A DNA stretch of 64,000 bases from Ahaetulla prasina (taxonomy: Eukaryota; Chordata; Lepidosauria; Squamata; Colubridae), in contig NC_080540.1 in NCBI RefSeq assembly GCF_028640845.1, forward strand, positions 164,443,252 through 164,507,251, read 5' to 3'. Shown here piece by piece: positions 1-12,603 of this stretch (position 1 is its first letter; each line of letters opens with the position of its first letter). A program made the position numbers and the translations under genes. The notes under the pieces were generated by a model. The model had not been told where the DNA came from. It saw only the letters and a program-made list of their open reading frames with translations, and ran no database searches.

Positions 1-36
1 TAAAACTCCCGCCAAAACTTACAGTAATACATTACA
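1..36 (-). repeat. Partial 3' LTR of the Gypsy element
   Basis: These 36 bases equal 4391-4426, the start of the complete LTR in element orientation (TGTAATGTATTACTGTAAG). The rest of this LTR is cut off by the window edge. Confidence 0.88.
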
Positions 37-49
37 CTCCTTCCCTCCC
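37..49 (-). other. Polypurine tract of the Gypsy element
   Basis: On the minus strand GGGAGGGAAGGAG lies directly before the TG that opens the 3' LTR. This is the position and composition expected for the plus-strand primer of reverse transcription. Confidence 0.75.
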
Positions 50-490
50 AGAAGGCACTTTGCCAATATTTGCATATTACTTCTCTACGTAGTCCTGCAG
101 GTACGTGGGGCGTCTCCTGACTCTCCCGGACCTCGCAGTTCACTTTCTGGAGTTGAGTCGAGCTTGCGGAGGGACTTTTCGTTCCTCTGAGCTCCTCCTC
201 CCGGCCATCCGGCCCTGGATTATTCGCCGGCTCGGACCTGCTGTCCTCTAGAGGGACCTGAGGGTGTCGCTGGACCTCGCCTGACTCAGATAAGTCTCTG
301 TTTGGTTCTATGCTTTCTGTTTGTTCTCGGCTCCAGTCAGCTGTGGGGTTAATTAAATCATAGTCAGGGCTGGTCTCGCCTAATTCTGCCTTATCGCTCA
401 CTCTGTTTCTTAATTGATCTATGTGGCGCCTCCAAACTCTGCCATCGTCTATTTCCACTAGATAAGATTTGGGGCCCGTTTTGTCTATGA

Positions 491-1160
491 CTATCCCCTC
501 TTCCAGTTTGGGCCGTCGCTGTAATTATGTGCCCACACTGAGTCTCCTATGTTTAATTCCCGGATTCTATCTGGTTTTGTTTTGAACCCGTCCTGCACGT
601 AGTTCGGTGTAGCCGGTCTAGCGGGCACCGTAGCTTCCGCCCCATTAATAGCTCGGCTGGGCTGCGGCGGTGGCCACACAGGGGTCCTGTGTTGGACGGT
701 TAGGAATGCGTCGATTTGTGCCTGCCAATCGCCGGGCCGCTTCGTGATAGCGCTTCTTTGCACTCCGAACAAAGCGTTCAGCAAGGCCGTTCGGCGCGGG
801 GTGGAACGGCGCTGAGAGGGCATGTCGGATGCCCTCTTCAGCCAGGTACCCTTCAAATAATGCTGCGGTGAACTGTGGGCGTTATCGGACACGAGGGTGT
901 CCGGTAGCCCGTGCGTGGCGAAAAGGTGTTTTAGTGCTGAAATGACAGCTCCAGCGGTTGTGGATTTCATTAGGATGATCTCCAGCCATTTGGAGAATGC
1001 ATCCACCACAATTAGAAATGTTTGGCCGTGGAAGGGCGGCAAAATCAATGTGTGCGGGACCAAGGGCCTTGGGGTTTCTCCCACTCCAACACTGGGGCCG
1101 TGGGTGGTAGTGGTCTGGATTCCTGACATACCTGGCATCGGCCAACCCTGTCACCGATTT
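491..1160 (-). pseudogene. Gypsy integrase, broken
   Basis: A minus-strand reading contains the integrase core pattern, with FLIVVDAFSKWLEI carrying the first catalytic Asp and TLVSDNA carrying the second. After the second Asp the frame degenerates and the expected Glu region is shifted. Further downstream come remnants such as AFLTVQHRTP and DSVWAHNYSDGPNWKRG, typical of the integrase C-terminus. In the living element this enzyme would insert the cDNA. Here it is a fossil. Confidence 0.8.
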
Positions 1161-1339
1161 CCCTGTCCATTAGGGGCCACCAGACATAGCTCCTGGCTAG
1201 CCCTTCATCCTTACAATTCCTGGGTGACCCTCATGCAGTAGTTCCAGGACTTTTTCCTCAGCTTCTCTGGAACTACCACCCTATCCCCCAGAGCAGGCAC
1301 CCCTTGCACAGACAATTCCCTCTTTTCTTTACAAATTCT

Positions 1340-2860
1340 CTAAAGCAGTCGCCCGGGCGCAGCGGCCATCCCTTGAACCCAACCGATTACAGTTCTTAAA
1401 ACAACGTCCCGGTAGGAGGCCCGAGCCACTTCCTGCGATGTGACTGGCCCAGAGTCCCAAGAGTCAATTAGTAGAGCAGGGGTGCCGGAGTAGGGTCCTC
1501 GATTTCCCGGCAATGGGCATCTGCTCAATGCGTCCGCATGCCCCAGCTCTTTTCCAGGTCGATGCTGCAGTTTGTAGAGTAGGCGGCCAAAAAATAGTCC
1601 ATCTGGTCAGCCGGGTGATAGTGCCACTGGCGTTGGGCGGTCGCCAGCCAGTAACCCCAATAGCGGTCTGTGGTCAGTGATAATTTCAAAGTCTCTCCCA
1701 AAACGTATTCGTGAAATTTTTCACCCTGACACTATTGCGAGAGCCTCCCTATCTAGCTGGCTGTAATTCCTCTCAGCCGGGACATCGTTCGTGAATAGAA
1801 CGCTATAGGGGCTTCAGTGCCGTTTGGGAGTCTGTGGCTAAGTACAGCTCCTACTCCATAGGGGACGCATCACAAACCAATACTAACGGCAGTCTGTTGT
1901 TGTATTGTATTAACAGGCTATCGCTTGATAGCAAACTTTTACTGCCTCAAATGCCCTATTCTCTGACTTCCCCACGACCAAACAGTGTTTTTCCAAGCAA
2001 TTTATGCAGCGGTTCAGCAACGGTTGCCTTGTCTTTTAAAAACACGGCGTAAAGTTTACCAGACCCAGGAAAGCCTGGAGTTCTGTCTTGTTTTTGGGTG
2101 CTGGGGCTCTCTTTATCGCCTTGACTTTGCTCTCAGTGGGGTGAATCCTTTTGTCTATTCTATAGCCCAAAATTCAACAGATTCGACCCCTATCTGACAC
2201 TTGCTTGCTTTAACTTTTAATCCTGCCGACCTAAAATGGCCAAAACTTTCCTTAATCGCTTCCCCAGTTCTCTTAAATCTTCCCTGATACCAACACATCA
2301 TCGAAATAGGGCACGACTCCGGTAACCCTTGTAGGAGCCGCTCCATCAAATTTTGGAATAGCCCGGGCCACACTCACCCCAAACTGTAACCGGTGCACTT
2401 AAAGGCACCCCGGTGCGTTACAATGGTCTGGGCTTCAGCTGTGCTAGCATCTACGGGTAGCTGTTGGTACGCTTGTGCCAAGTCTAATTTTGCGAAAACT
2501 TGTCCGTGCCCTAGTGAGTGCAATAAGTGTTGCACTACTGGAACTGGGTAGGCGCTCTTTTGCAATGCTTTGTTCAAGGTAGCCTTGTAATCAGCGCAAA
2601 TTCTTATGGACCCGTCTGGTTTTATAGGGTGACGATTGGCGTCTCCCATTTGGCATGGTCAACTGGCACTAGTATCCCTGGCTGACTAATTTATCTAACT
2701 CTTTGTCGATTTTAGGTTTGAGTGCAAAGGAACCCTCCTTGCCTTTAACCTAATGGGAGCTATTTGGGGTCTAAATTGAAGGAGATAGGGGTCCCCTTGT
2801 ACTTGCCTAAACGGTCCTCGAATCGTCTGCGAATTCCTCCATTAGGGCGTTTTGCAGGTT
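1340..2860 (-). pseudogene. Gypsy reverse transcriptase and RNase H, broken
   Basis: The RT is recognised by ICADYKATLNKAL and KLDLAQAYQQLPVD (2374-2649). The catalytic YFDD box is encoded at 2297-2308 but lies in another frame from the upstream part, so at least one frameshift separates them. An RNase H region follows and ends near 1520 with a conserved-looking ADALSRCPLP stretch before the integrase. Several stops and frameshifts make it inactive. The product would have copied the element RNA into DNA. Confidence 0.82.
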
Positions 2861-2883
2861 GCATCCGCTCCGGTGGGCGCCAG

Positions 2884-4162
2884 TCACCCCATTCCCAACG
2901 CCCGGAACCAGTCTAGCCCCAGCAAGCTTGGCAAGGTTCCCTCGACTAACGTGATGGGCAGGGTCTTTTCGTATGTCCGTACTTGACCTCGACGGTCGTT
3001 GTCCCTCGAACAGGGATGCGGTTGCCCTGGTAATCCTGCACCCGGGCCGTTGTTTCTGTAGCTTGCGCTTTGCGATGTCGGCAAGGCTTTCACAAAAGTG
3101 TCCCAGGACATGATTGTGATAGCTGATCCTGTGTCTACTTCCAGTCGGCACGGTACGCCTTCAATTGTCGGGTTTGTGAAGATCTTTTCTTGATGCGGGT
3201 AGCTGCGTGGTCTATGGTAACAGTCATTCGGTTTGACTTCGCTCTTTCTTTCCTGGCCAATCGCGGTCGCCTTGCCGATCTCGCGCTCTGATTGGCTGGT
3301 TTGAAATTCGGCGGGAATGTGGGGTTTGCATCTCTGACTCAGAGCCGCTCTGATTGGCGATTTGAATTTTCGGCGGAAGGTTGGGGTGCTCGGCAGACTT
3401 GAGCCAGGTGCCCTTCCTTTCACACCGCCGCAAATGGCGTCCCTGAACTTACATCTTTGGCGCTGATGTCGCCCCCCGCAACTTCCGCATTCCTCCGGGT
3501 CTTCCCTTGTCGATTTTCCGGTGTAGTGGACTTCTTCCTCCTCTTCGCTGGTTGACTCACGATAGGTTTCTTCGTGGTGGACTGTGCTCGGCTTTGCGCC
3601 CGCCATCGGCGTGAGTCGCTTTTGTAAGGTGTCTGCTGCATGGTTGGACATCTCATGGGCTCTGGCTTCGTCCAGGCGTTTGCCAATGTCAGGTTGCTCT
3701 TGGCTAGCAACCGTCTCCTCAAACGGATGTCTCTGACCCCCCGTATAAGTTGTTCCAGCAGCTCTTCGTCCAGATCGCGGTACTCGCAATGCTTGGAGGC
3801 TTGTCTCAGGGCTGCCATGTAGTCGCTGATAGGCTCGCCTTCTTGTTGCCTCGCTCCCCAAACTCGTACCGTCGAACGTATTTGGACGGGGCCGGTGCGA
3901 AGTGATTCTTCAGGAGGGTCTGAAGGGTCTGCCACGACACGGAGTGTAGCGGTGTTGGCTCCGCCAGGGCTTCTGCGACGGCGATGACTGCGGACCCACA
4001 GTGGCTTATGAAGTAAGCCCGTTTGCGGTTGTCGGAGACTCCCTGTAACTCGTTTGCCTCCAGGAAACTTTCGAAACGGGTCATATATATTCCCCATGTT
4101 TCCTGGGCAGGGTCAAACGGAGTGGGTGGCGTGTAGCTGGTCATCGCTGCATTCGCTATCAC
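2884..4162 (-). pseudogene. Gypsy gag and protease, broken
   Basis: Gag begins near 4162 on the minus strand, with PFDPAQETWGIYMTRFESFL and ISHCG, typical of vertebrate Gypsy capsids. A zinc-knuckle-like CGSCGGRHQRQRC follows near 3480, but the second half of the knuckle is disrupted. The protease follows, with the catalytic DTGS at 3124-3135 inside LEVDTGSAITIMSWDTF. The capsid is spread over at least two frames, so the gene is not intact. Confidence 0.82.
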
Positions 4163-4219
4163 CTTGCTGGGTTTGATTCTCGTAGTGAGTTCAGCTCTGT
4201 TCTGGTGCTCTGCCTCAAG

Positions 4220-4237
4220 ATCCCACCTTCGTCGCCA
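4220..4237 (-). other. Primer-binding site of the Gypsy element
   Basis: On the minus strand TGGCGACGAAGGTGGGAT starts one base after the LTR end TTAACA. The leading TGG pairs with the CCA end of a tRNA, as is usual for LTR elements. The tRNA species was not identified. Confidence 0.6.
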
Positions 4238-4238
4238 A

Positions 4239-4426
4239 TGTTAAGTTCGGGTATTGACGAGGCAGGAGACCAGGTTAGTGACAACAGCTCTTTAATATAG
4301 TGTGACCCAGCAAAACTCTGGAGAAAAACCTCTCCTTATATACACTTCAGCCTGAGGCTGCAACCAATCAGGAACGAGATATTTCCCGCCTAAAACTCCC
4401 GCCAAAACTTACAGTAATACATTACA
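4239..4426 (-). repeat. Complete 5' LTR of the Gypsy element (188 bp)
   Basis: In element orientation it runs from TGTAATG to TTAACA, the usual TG...CA ends. It is the upstream LTR because the primer-binding site and gag follow it. Its length is short for a Gypsy LTR but not exceptional. Confidence 0.85.
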
Positions 4427-5053
4427 ATGTTAAAATCACCGACACAGTAGAAGCTTGGGGGAGGATCTAAGACCTAGTGGTTGAACATGTGCTTTGCATA
4501 TAGAAGTCCCAAGTCCAATCCATGGCAGGTCTAAAGGTTTTTGGTTTTTTTTAAGTAAAGTATCAAAGTTGTAGGGGAAAAAATCTCTGCTTGAAAACTT
4601 GCCAATCAAAGTTGGCTATGCTGGATTAGACAGCCAAATTGTCCCATCCAAATAGACTAAAGACATTCTGACTTAGTTGGCTTTATAAATATGATTTATA
4701 AATAAAGGGACCCAACTTCAGGTATGGTAGCTTCCTAAGAATTTACCTGTCCAATTTTGAGATCCATGAATATATTTACACAGCTGGAAATGCAAAGATT
4801 CACAAGTTGTGAGATATTTCTCTCTCTCTCTCTTTCACTCTCTCTCTCTCTCTCCATCTCTCTCTCTCCATTCCTCCCTCTCCCCTCTCTCACCTAACTG
4901 TTGCATACATATAATATTCTCTGTGCTGCCACCCAGAAGGCCATATTGTGAAAAAGCATTGGGCTAATGAGGTCAATGAGGGTTTTTAAGTGCTGTTGCA
5001 TCCTTTGTATGAATTAACTCACAGTAGAGCCATATTCATGGCCATATAACTTT
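4427..5053. other. Non-coding DNA with a CT microsatellite
   Basis: No gene was seen. A (CT)n tract with interruptions lies at about 4818-4876. The rest looks like unique AT-rich sequence. Confidence 0.6.
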
Positions 5054-5254
5054 AATAGCAATAGCACGTATATACCCTCCACCGTGTTTTACAGCCTTCT
5101 CAGTTTACAGAGTCAGCACATTGTCTCCAAAAATCTGGATCCTCATTTTAGTGACCTCGGAAGGATGGAAATCTGAGTCAACCCTTGAGCCAGTCAGGAT
5201 CGAACTCCTGGCAGAGTTTGTCTACAATACTGCAATCTAATCACTGTGCCACCC
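5054..5254 (-). mobile_element. Squamate tRNA-type SINE, minus strand
   Basis: It begins with ATAGCAATAGCAC (the reversed 3' end) and contains a GTCAACCCTTGAGCCAGTC block and a reversed B-box-like GATCGAACTCCTGG, ending near CACTGTGCCACCC. It is the same family as copies at 45731, 52552 and 52882. Squamate SINEs of this kind are mobilised by LINE machinery. I call the family by similarity between the copies in this window. Confidence 0.75.
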
Positions 5255-8008
5255 AATTTCAACTTTAGTACCCTGGGAAATTAATGAAATGATGCAGAAC
5301 TGCATTTCAACATCTTTTTTCTGCACAACATAATGAGTCAAAATATACATTTTAAACAGACACGTGACTTGCCTGCTTTGAGTCATTTTCTTCATAGATA
5401 GAGTTAGGAAATATAATGGAAAGTTATTCTTACGACTTGGGTCAAAGAAAATCAAAGCTAAAAAATGCTCCACCCTGTTTCCACTCAAAGTATTTTTGAA
5501 AAGAAGTGATTTTTTTTCACAGATAAAAATTAGCTAAATCGTTGCTCAACATACCACAAAGTAGAAACAAAACAAAATTTTAAAACCAAGCCAGAAGTAC
5601 CGTATATGCATACTTAAAACAATTCTCACATAAATAAGTAAATTTAAAAAAACACATCATAAAATCAAAGCAACTAAAATATTCACCAGATTAAATTTTT
5701 GATTTATTTTCCCCTCTGCAAAAATGCTGCATTTTCCTCAAAATAAACACAGGGTGCTTCTTTAAGAGTAGCAAACATATTTAAGCACTTAAAAGATATG
5801 ATTATCATCTGCTGAGTTGGCTTCTCTTCACAGTTTCCAATACTCAACCAGAAAAGTATTCCCTTTCACTGTTTTAATAAGGAATGCTGAAAAAAATAAT
5901 TGGATCTCTTTTGCAGTGCTTGAACTGCATGGATATATGTGCTAAATAAAAGGTCTGTTACATGATTTATAACCTCACCAAACCCACAATTATCAGTAAG
6001 AGAATTGTATTCTGCATATCAAGGATTGCACTGTATTTAGAGTTCTTGTCCCGAGAGTCAAAAATCAGATTAATAGAAACAATTTTTGGAATTGCCTCCA
6101 CAACTACAAGCTTCTGCAGGCTGGAAACGGAAACTTCTCTCATTTCCCATGAACCACATTACCAAGTTTCCAAATTGGTTACTTCAACACACCCATTTCT
6201 TTCCTTCAGAAAGGATTAGTCCAGCCGCATAGTGCAGTGACAATTTCTGAAAATTATTATTTCTTTGCCTTGCTAGGGCTGCAAAACAGAAGCAAAATAT
6301 ACAGTGGAAATGCAAGTTTTAAAAGGGGAAATTAAAAATTGAAAGAGGTTCAAGTCAAATAACAATTATTACAATTCTGGGAACATTGCTACAATTCTAT
6401 TTTTAAACAATACATTGAATCTCGGCTTTATATTGTCAAGTCTTTCTTTTACATCAAAAAAGGTACAAAGTCAAAGGGTGCCACACTGTTCGGCCGATTT
6501 TGGCTACACAAATGTTACTCTAGCAGCACTTGATTTTATAAGCAACAATCCAGGAATAGCATACACAAAATTCTGAACTGAGAAATTTTAAATTTTGGGA
6601 ATAGAGTTTAACACAATATTAGCATCCTTATCCTTTAATTTCTTTCCAGATATCTGATTCATGATAAGAATACTCAACCACTGTTAAGCAACCAAACCAT
6701 GCATATTAATATATCTTTAAATTTATTTTATCTCCAAGATAAAGAGGGTAATTAACATTTTAAAACATTCTCTGAGGGAGCCAATAAATATGGAAAAAAA
6801 TATTTTGATAAGTAGATTTTATTTTGGAATCATAGGAAATATATTTCACACTGTTAAAAGTCTGAAACTATAAATTGTTTAAAAGAGGAAATTCCAAATT
6901 TCTATCCCAGTTTTTATATGAACTTTGCTTAATTGCGTCATGTTTTAAATTGTCAGTGAAACTGAATTGTTGATTTAATCTTTTTTAAAAATTGTCTAGT
7001 GTATTCAAAAGTATGAGTTTCTGAGGTAAGCCAATACATCTAGTCCAGAGAACGTAACAGATATTCTACTCAGTGTATTGCCATTATCTTTGACAAATTA
7101 TATAAATTTTGTTTGTAACTTTTCAAAAGTTTTTGAAAGTGCCATTAACCATTAGTTAATTTATTGGCTGCTTCTGGGATTTATTTATTTATTTATTTCA
7201 TCTTATTTATATAGCTGGCCATCTCACAAGAAATGATGGGCTGCGATGAAATGAAAGGGACATATCTTTTAAAAACAGCTAGCATTTCAATATAGAAGAA
7301 TGACCAGTTGCCTTGTGCAGACACAAGAACCATTTCACCAACATTAATTTAAAATGCAATGCAGCCTCCTTAAGGATGAAGATTTGCAAAGCATAGCCCA
7401 ATAAACCACTTCTCCTATCAGTCCCAATATTGTTGCGTTTCCAAAGGCGTGTAAGTAATTTGTCTGACTATTAATCAGAAGGAAGCACAATTCAATTGTT
7501 CTTCTCCTAGCTTGTTTGGAAACAAAACAAAAAACAAAAAAACCCAGCCCAACTCTTATGAAAGCACCCTCAGAAATTAATTCTCCCCTTATATCATGCA
7601 TCTTATCCACAGGTAAATATGCGACTGTAAAAGAAGTGATTTAACAGTCACACTTGCTTTTCCTGCTCCACCCTACCCAACAGGAAACAATACAGTAGGC
7701 TGAATTTGCAAAAATGTCTTTTAAAGGTAAATGATTCTTTTAAATAAAGATGAAAGAAACAGATAACCTACAAAACCTGAAAGTGTAATAGAACTGTACA
7801 ACACCAGGGACTATGTCGATTTTGTTTAAAGAGTGAGCAAATAAAGGATGCCAAGTTGCGAAGAAAAAAGAATTAAATCAAAGCTCTGGATTCTAAAATC
7901 TGGGTTTTAAAGTGAGTCAAAGAAGCACCAACTGTTTAGACATTGGTCTATACATATGGCAGCAACCATAGAGAGAGCAATTATACAGGAACCTTAACCT
8001 TTTACAGT
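5255..8008. other. AT-rich intergenic DNA, no gene seen
   Basis: About 2.7 kb of AT-rich sequence with short frames only and no domain that I recognise. A small (ATTT)n patch near 7178-7200, followed by a short SINE-tail-like piece, is the only repeat signal. Confidence 0.55.
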
Positions 8009-8590
8009 TAGAAAAATTAATCAGTGGAATGGTTTGCCTCCAGAAGTTTATTTATTTATTTTATTTATTTTATTTGTCAATCATATATAAGATAACAGGT
8101 AAAAGTATAAACATAATTTGGATACATGAAAAGAGTAAGTAAAAAAGGAATATTAGGACAGAGATGGTAGGCACGCGGGTGCACTTATGCACGCCCCTTA
8201 CAGACCTCTTAGGCATGGGGTGAGGTCAACAGTAGACAGTTTAAGGTTAAAGTTTGGGGGTTTGGGGAAGAAACTACAGAGTCAGGTAGTACATTCCAGG
8301 CACTGACCACTCTGTTACTGAAGTCGTATTTTCTGCAATTGAGTTTGGAGCGGTTTACCTTGAGTTTGTATCTATTATTTGCTCATGTATTGTTGTGGTT
8401 GAAGCTGCAGTAGTCATGGACAGTTGTGGTTGCTCCATCACTGGAAGTCTTTCAAGAAAAAAACTGGACAACCATTTGTTTGAAATGGAATCGGGTCTCC
8501 TGCTTGAGCTTTGGAGTAGAAGACCTAGAAGGGGTTTGGACTAGAAGACCTCCAAGGTCCCTTCCAACTTTGTTATTCTGTTAAGTCCTT
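8009..8590 (+). mobile_element. CR1 LINE 3' end, split by a second LINE
   Basis: The CR1 ORF2 end TTAATCAGTGGAATGG starts here, stops at about 8048 and resumes at about 8424 with GTTGCTCCATCACTGG. It ends with the CR1 tail GGTCCCTTCCAACTTTG. The middle is another LINE 3' end in reverse orientation, so the CR1 piece is the older of the two. Confidence 0.75.
8049..8425 (-). mobile_element. LINE 3' end of the 28.8-kb family, minus strand
   Basis: On + it opens with (TTTA)n, which is the reversed ATAA tail. It includes the reversed CTAAGAGGT / GGGGCGTGCATAAG block that also occurs at about 29395-29420 in forward orientation. It interrupts the CR1 copy around it. Confidence 0.65.
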
Positions 8591-10200
8591 TTTTTTTTTT
8601 ACTTATGAAGGACTTTACACTATGGCATGACAGTGCTGTTGTTATTATTATAAAAAAACCCATGCATTTATCATTTAAACTGCTATCCTTCTGCCATTTA
8701 GTAGATAATAAATGAGCAATGTAGATTCAATTCATCTGAAGCAGTGCAGAAATTGTTTAGCTTGCCCAGTTTGGGAAATAATGCATGTGCGGTTCTGAAG
8801 ACTCTTTAAATACATGCCTAAAAGCTCAGCTAAAACTGCTTTTGGTGTTAATTTCCGTTGCATTGGCTTTCCGATAAGTATTTTGCTTGAGGTTAGTGGA
8901 TGGTAACAGATGATACCACAGCTCACACCTGTTGTGGCATCAAAAACAGAGGGGTGTGACGATATTTCCAGACCAAGAAGATTCAACATGTATCAGGGTT
9001 GGGTTTTTTTGAGGTCTGAAAATAAAACTCTAATTGTTGTTTTTGTATATATATTAATTTCAGACACAACATGTAACCACATATAGTTCTCTGTGGTTCT
9101 AGAGCCATTTTCAAATAGTCCTTTAAGAATAACATCAAATTATTTCACCTTGGGCTACCTATTGGATTAAAACACGTTCTTTTCAAATAAACATATACAA
9201 GTTTATTATTTACGAAAATACTATAGACTCCAAAGTTCAGTAATAATGCTTCGGGCAGAAAAACAGAAAAAGGAATATTTTAAATGATGATGAATTAATA
9301 GAATCTACAGTTTAAAAGAGAAGAAAAATATAGAACAAATTAGAACAAAGAGAGTTCATATGGTTATTACCCAGTGAGGTATTAATAGATGGATGATGAT
9401 GCTTTTAACATTATATAGAACATTTTGTTCAAAGAAGTTTTCTTCTGCCCCTTTCCTCTTTTTTTCTCCCCCACCTGGGATTAATTTACATTTTCTGCCA
9501 CTAGATATAAAGTGCAAACACACCTTGCTTGGGTTTTGATTTATGCCTTTTTGAAATGAATAGTATTTAAGCATGCTATTCATCCTTTAAAATCTCACCA
9601 GCTTTCAGAGATAGTGTGTTTTCTGAATTCTACTCATTTTTTAAAAACTAATCTAATCAGGTGCCTCAAAATATGATGGGCCAGCTCTTGATTATGCTGG
9701 CTGGGAAATTTGGAGGCTTTTTTAGGGTCAGTGTATCTGGAGATTAAAACGGTGACATAAATGGTAGATAAATCACCCAGAGTCACCTTATAGGGCAGAT
9801 GGGTGGCATAAAATTTTAATAAGTAAATAAAATAAATAATGATCATACATTTTATGAATGTTAAAAGCTTGGCTTTTTTTTCTTAGTTTGGAAAACAGGG
9901 GCTTAGAACGGATGAAAAGAGGATGATTAGTAAATATTTATGCAAAGCTGCTTTAATATAAGGTTTGTTCTTTGTAAGTCCCCTTGCCCTAGATTCATAA
10001 GATCAAGCATAAATGTTGAAACTCATCTTTGCAGTTCAAGAAACTAGGAGGGTCTTCTGAGATATGTGTCACACCCCATTCAGCAGGCTCAACTACCTCT
10101 TATCCGACCATTGCCTAACCTAGGTTGTTTCACTTTTTGGTTAGTTTCCATCCATTGCTTCTTGTCCTACCTTCAAGTCCTTTGGAAAAGAAGTCAAAAG
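8591..10200. other. AT-rich intergenic DNA with a SINE-tail fragment
   Basis: No gene was seen. A tail-like stretch at about 9770-9840 (CCCAGAGTCACCTTATAGGG followed by a TAAATAAAATAAATAA run) resembles a squamate SINE 3' end. The rest is unassigned. Confidence 0.5.
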
Positions 10201-10209
10201 AGGGATGTG

Positions 10210-12062
10210 GCATTGTAATGCAAGGACAAGTACAAAAAATGGAAAGAGGGACACACAACTAAGGCAGAATATCAGCAGATAGCCAGAATTTGCAAAGACG
10301 AAGTCAGGAAAGCAAAGGCTCAGAATGAACAAAACTTGTAACAAAAGTCAAAGATAATTAAAAAAAAGTTTCTTCCAACATATAAATAACAAGAAAAAAA
10401 ATCAAGGGGACAGTTGGTCCACTAAAAAGAGAAGAAGACAAGGAAGTAACAGGCAACAGAGAGAAAACAGAGTTGCTTAACTCATTTTTTGCATCAGTCT
10501 TCATGCAAAAAGAAACTATAGCTCAACCTACCAAAAACATAACTGTAAATAAAAGTTAAAATAAGCAAAAAAAATAGTAAGAGAACACCGGTCTGATTTT
10601 GATGAATACAAATCACCCATACCTGACCAATTACCTCCCAGAGTTCTAAAGGAGCTGGCAGATGTCATCTCAGAACCACTGTACCACATTTTTCAAAAAT
10701 CCTGGAGCACCAGGGAACTATCAGAGGACTGGAAAAGAGCTGATGTGGTTCCCATCTTCAAAAATGGGGAAAAATCAGACCCAGGAAACTACAGACCAAT
10801 CAGCCTAACTTCAATACCCAGGAAGATATTGGAAAAGATAATAAAAAAACAGATTTGCCAACATCTAGAAACGAGTAAAGTAATAACTAGCAGTCAGCAC
10901 GGGTTTGTTAAAAACAGATCATGCCAAACCAATCTTATTTCATTCTCCACTAAATTAGTAGACCAGAGAAATACTGTGCACATAATATACTTAGACTTCA
11001 GCAGCAAGGCATTCAACAATGGGATAGATAGCATCACCACCAGATGGATTCGTAACTGGCTGACAAACCATACTCAACGAGTAGTCCTTAATGGATCAAC
11101 GTCTACATGGAGGGAAGTAAGCAGTGGGGTACCACAAGGTCCCATCTTAAGCCCAGTACTCTTCAATATCTTAATAAATGATTTAGATGAAGGAACAGAA
11201 GGAGAACTTACCAAATTTGCAGATGATACTAAGCTGGCAGGAATGGCCAACAACCTAGAAGATAGGCTCAAGATCCAGATGGATCTTGACAGACTTGAAC
11301 ACTGGGCCCTATCTAACAAAATGAAAATCAATGCAGAGAAAAGTAAAGCCTAACACTTAGACAAGAAAAACCAGAAGTACACATATAGACTAGGTGAAAC
11401 CAGGCTTAATAGCAGTAACTGTGAGAGGGATCTTGGAGTCTTAGTGGATAACCAATTAAATATGAGCTAGCAGTGTGCAGAGGCAGCCAAAAAAGCCAAC
11501 ACAATCCTGAATTGCATTAATAGAGGGATACAATCAAGATCAAGTGAGTTACTAATACCACTCTATAAAGCCTTAGTAAGACCACACCTAGAATACTGCA
11601 TCCAGTTTTGGTCACCACACTATAAAAAAGATGTTGAAACTCTAGAAAAAGGGCAGAAAAGAGCAACTAGGATGATATGAAGAACGGTTACAGGAACAGG
11701 GCATGGCTAGTTAGGGAAAAGAAGGACCCGGGAGACATGATAGCAGTGTTCCAATACTTGAGGGGCTGCCAACATAGAGGAAGGGGTCAAGTTATTTTCC
11801 AAGGTACCTGAAGGCCAGACAAGGAATAATGGATTGAAACTGATCAAGAGATTCAACCTAGAAATAAGGAGACATTTTCTGACAATGAGAACGATTAACC
11901 AGCGGAACAGCTTGCCTTCGGAAGTTGTGGGAGTTTCATCACTGGAGGCTTTCAAGAAGAGATTGGACTGCCATTTGTCAGAAATGGTCGTAGGGTCTCC
12001 TGCTTGGGCAGGGGGTTGGACTAGATGGCCTACAAGGTCCCTTCCAACTCTGTTAATCTAAT
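10210..12062 (+). mobile_element. CR1 LINE, 5'-truncated
   Basis: A 1.85-kb 5'-truncated CR1 copy. It starts in the linker between endonuclease and RT (KAEYQQIARICKDEVRKAK), continues through the RT domain and ends with the CR1 3' end GGGGGTTGGACTAGATGG ... TTCCAACTCTGTTAATC. 5' truncation is usual for LINEs copied by target-primed reverse transcription. Stops and shifts before 10745 and after 11353 show the copy is dead. Confidence 0.88.
10745..11353 (+). pseudogene. CR1 reverse transcriptase fragment
   Basis: An open stretch of about 200 codons covers RT motifs of the CR1 clade: VVPIFKNGEKSDPGNYRPIS, then QHGFVKNRSCQTNL, then YLDFSSKAFN (the first catalytic Asp region, altered), then SGVPQGPILSPVLFNILIND, then FADDTKLAG with the catalytic FADD. 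It ends at a stop after MKINAEKSKA. The frame is interrupted on both sides, so this is a remnant and not a working gene. Confidence 0.85.
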
Positions 12063-12603
12063 CAAAAAAAGAGGTGTGGCTTGCATCACAGTGCCATTTC
12101 TTGCTTTTTTTTTAAATACCCCTCACCCTTGTGCTGCTGCCCCCATGCTTGCAAGCTCAAGATAGGTTATATTCTGTATGACTCTTATATCACTGCCTTA
12201 TAGTCCTTGTATTTCCTGGCAGTCCCACTCAAGACTAACCAGAATCAGCCCTGCTTGGCTTCTGAACTTCTGCAAGGTCAGTCAACCATTGTCAGCATGC
12301 AATGCCTACCTTGTTATATTTAGCAACAGGAACTTGTCCCGATCTTTTATGGGGCTCTGATCCACAACTGGGTTTGCTAGATTATTTTGTTTATTTAAAC
12401 CTGGGAACACAAAAGTGAAATATTGCACTTTGAATGGTCAGATTGAACATGTCCAATCTGTCCCTGCTGTTTTCAAATTCAATGAAGACCCAGGAGATAT
12501 TTAAAAAAGAAAGGCAGACAATTTGAATCTCTGGAAACAAATAAACAAAAAAAATAACTTTGCTAAATGGGTGAAAACCAGAGAAGATGTTTTGTGAATG
12601 AGA
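12063..12603. other. Intergenic DNA, nothing recognised
   Basis: Short frames only, with no domain and no clear repeat. AT content is moderate. Confidence 0.5.

Larger units (their letters stand above)
1..4426 (-). mobile_element. Ty3/Gypsy LTR retrotransposon, degenerate, cut by window edge
   Basis: This is a minus-strand LTR retrotransposon with the order 5' LTR (4239-4426), primer-binding site (4220-4237), gag, protease, reverse transcriptase, RNase H, integrase, polypurine tract (37-49) and the first 36 bases of the 3' LTR (1-36). Protease before RT, and RT/RNase H before integrase, is the Ty3/Gypsy order. The internal part is about 4.2 kb. Every domain is broken by frameshifts or stops, so the copy should not be able to move by itself. 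The 36 bases of the partial LTR are identical to 4391-4426. No envelope-like frame is seen. The other flank lies outside the window, so a target-site duplication cannot be tested. Confidence 0.9.
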
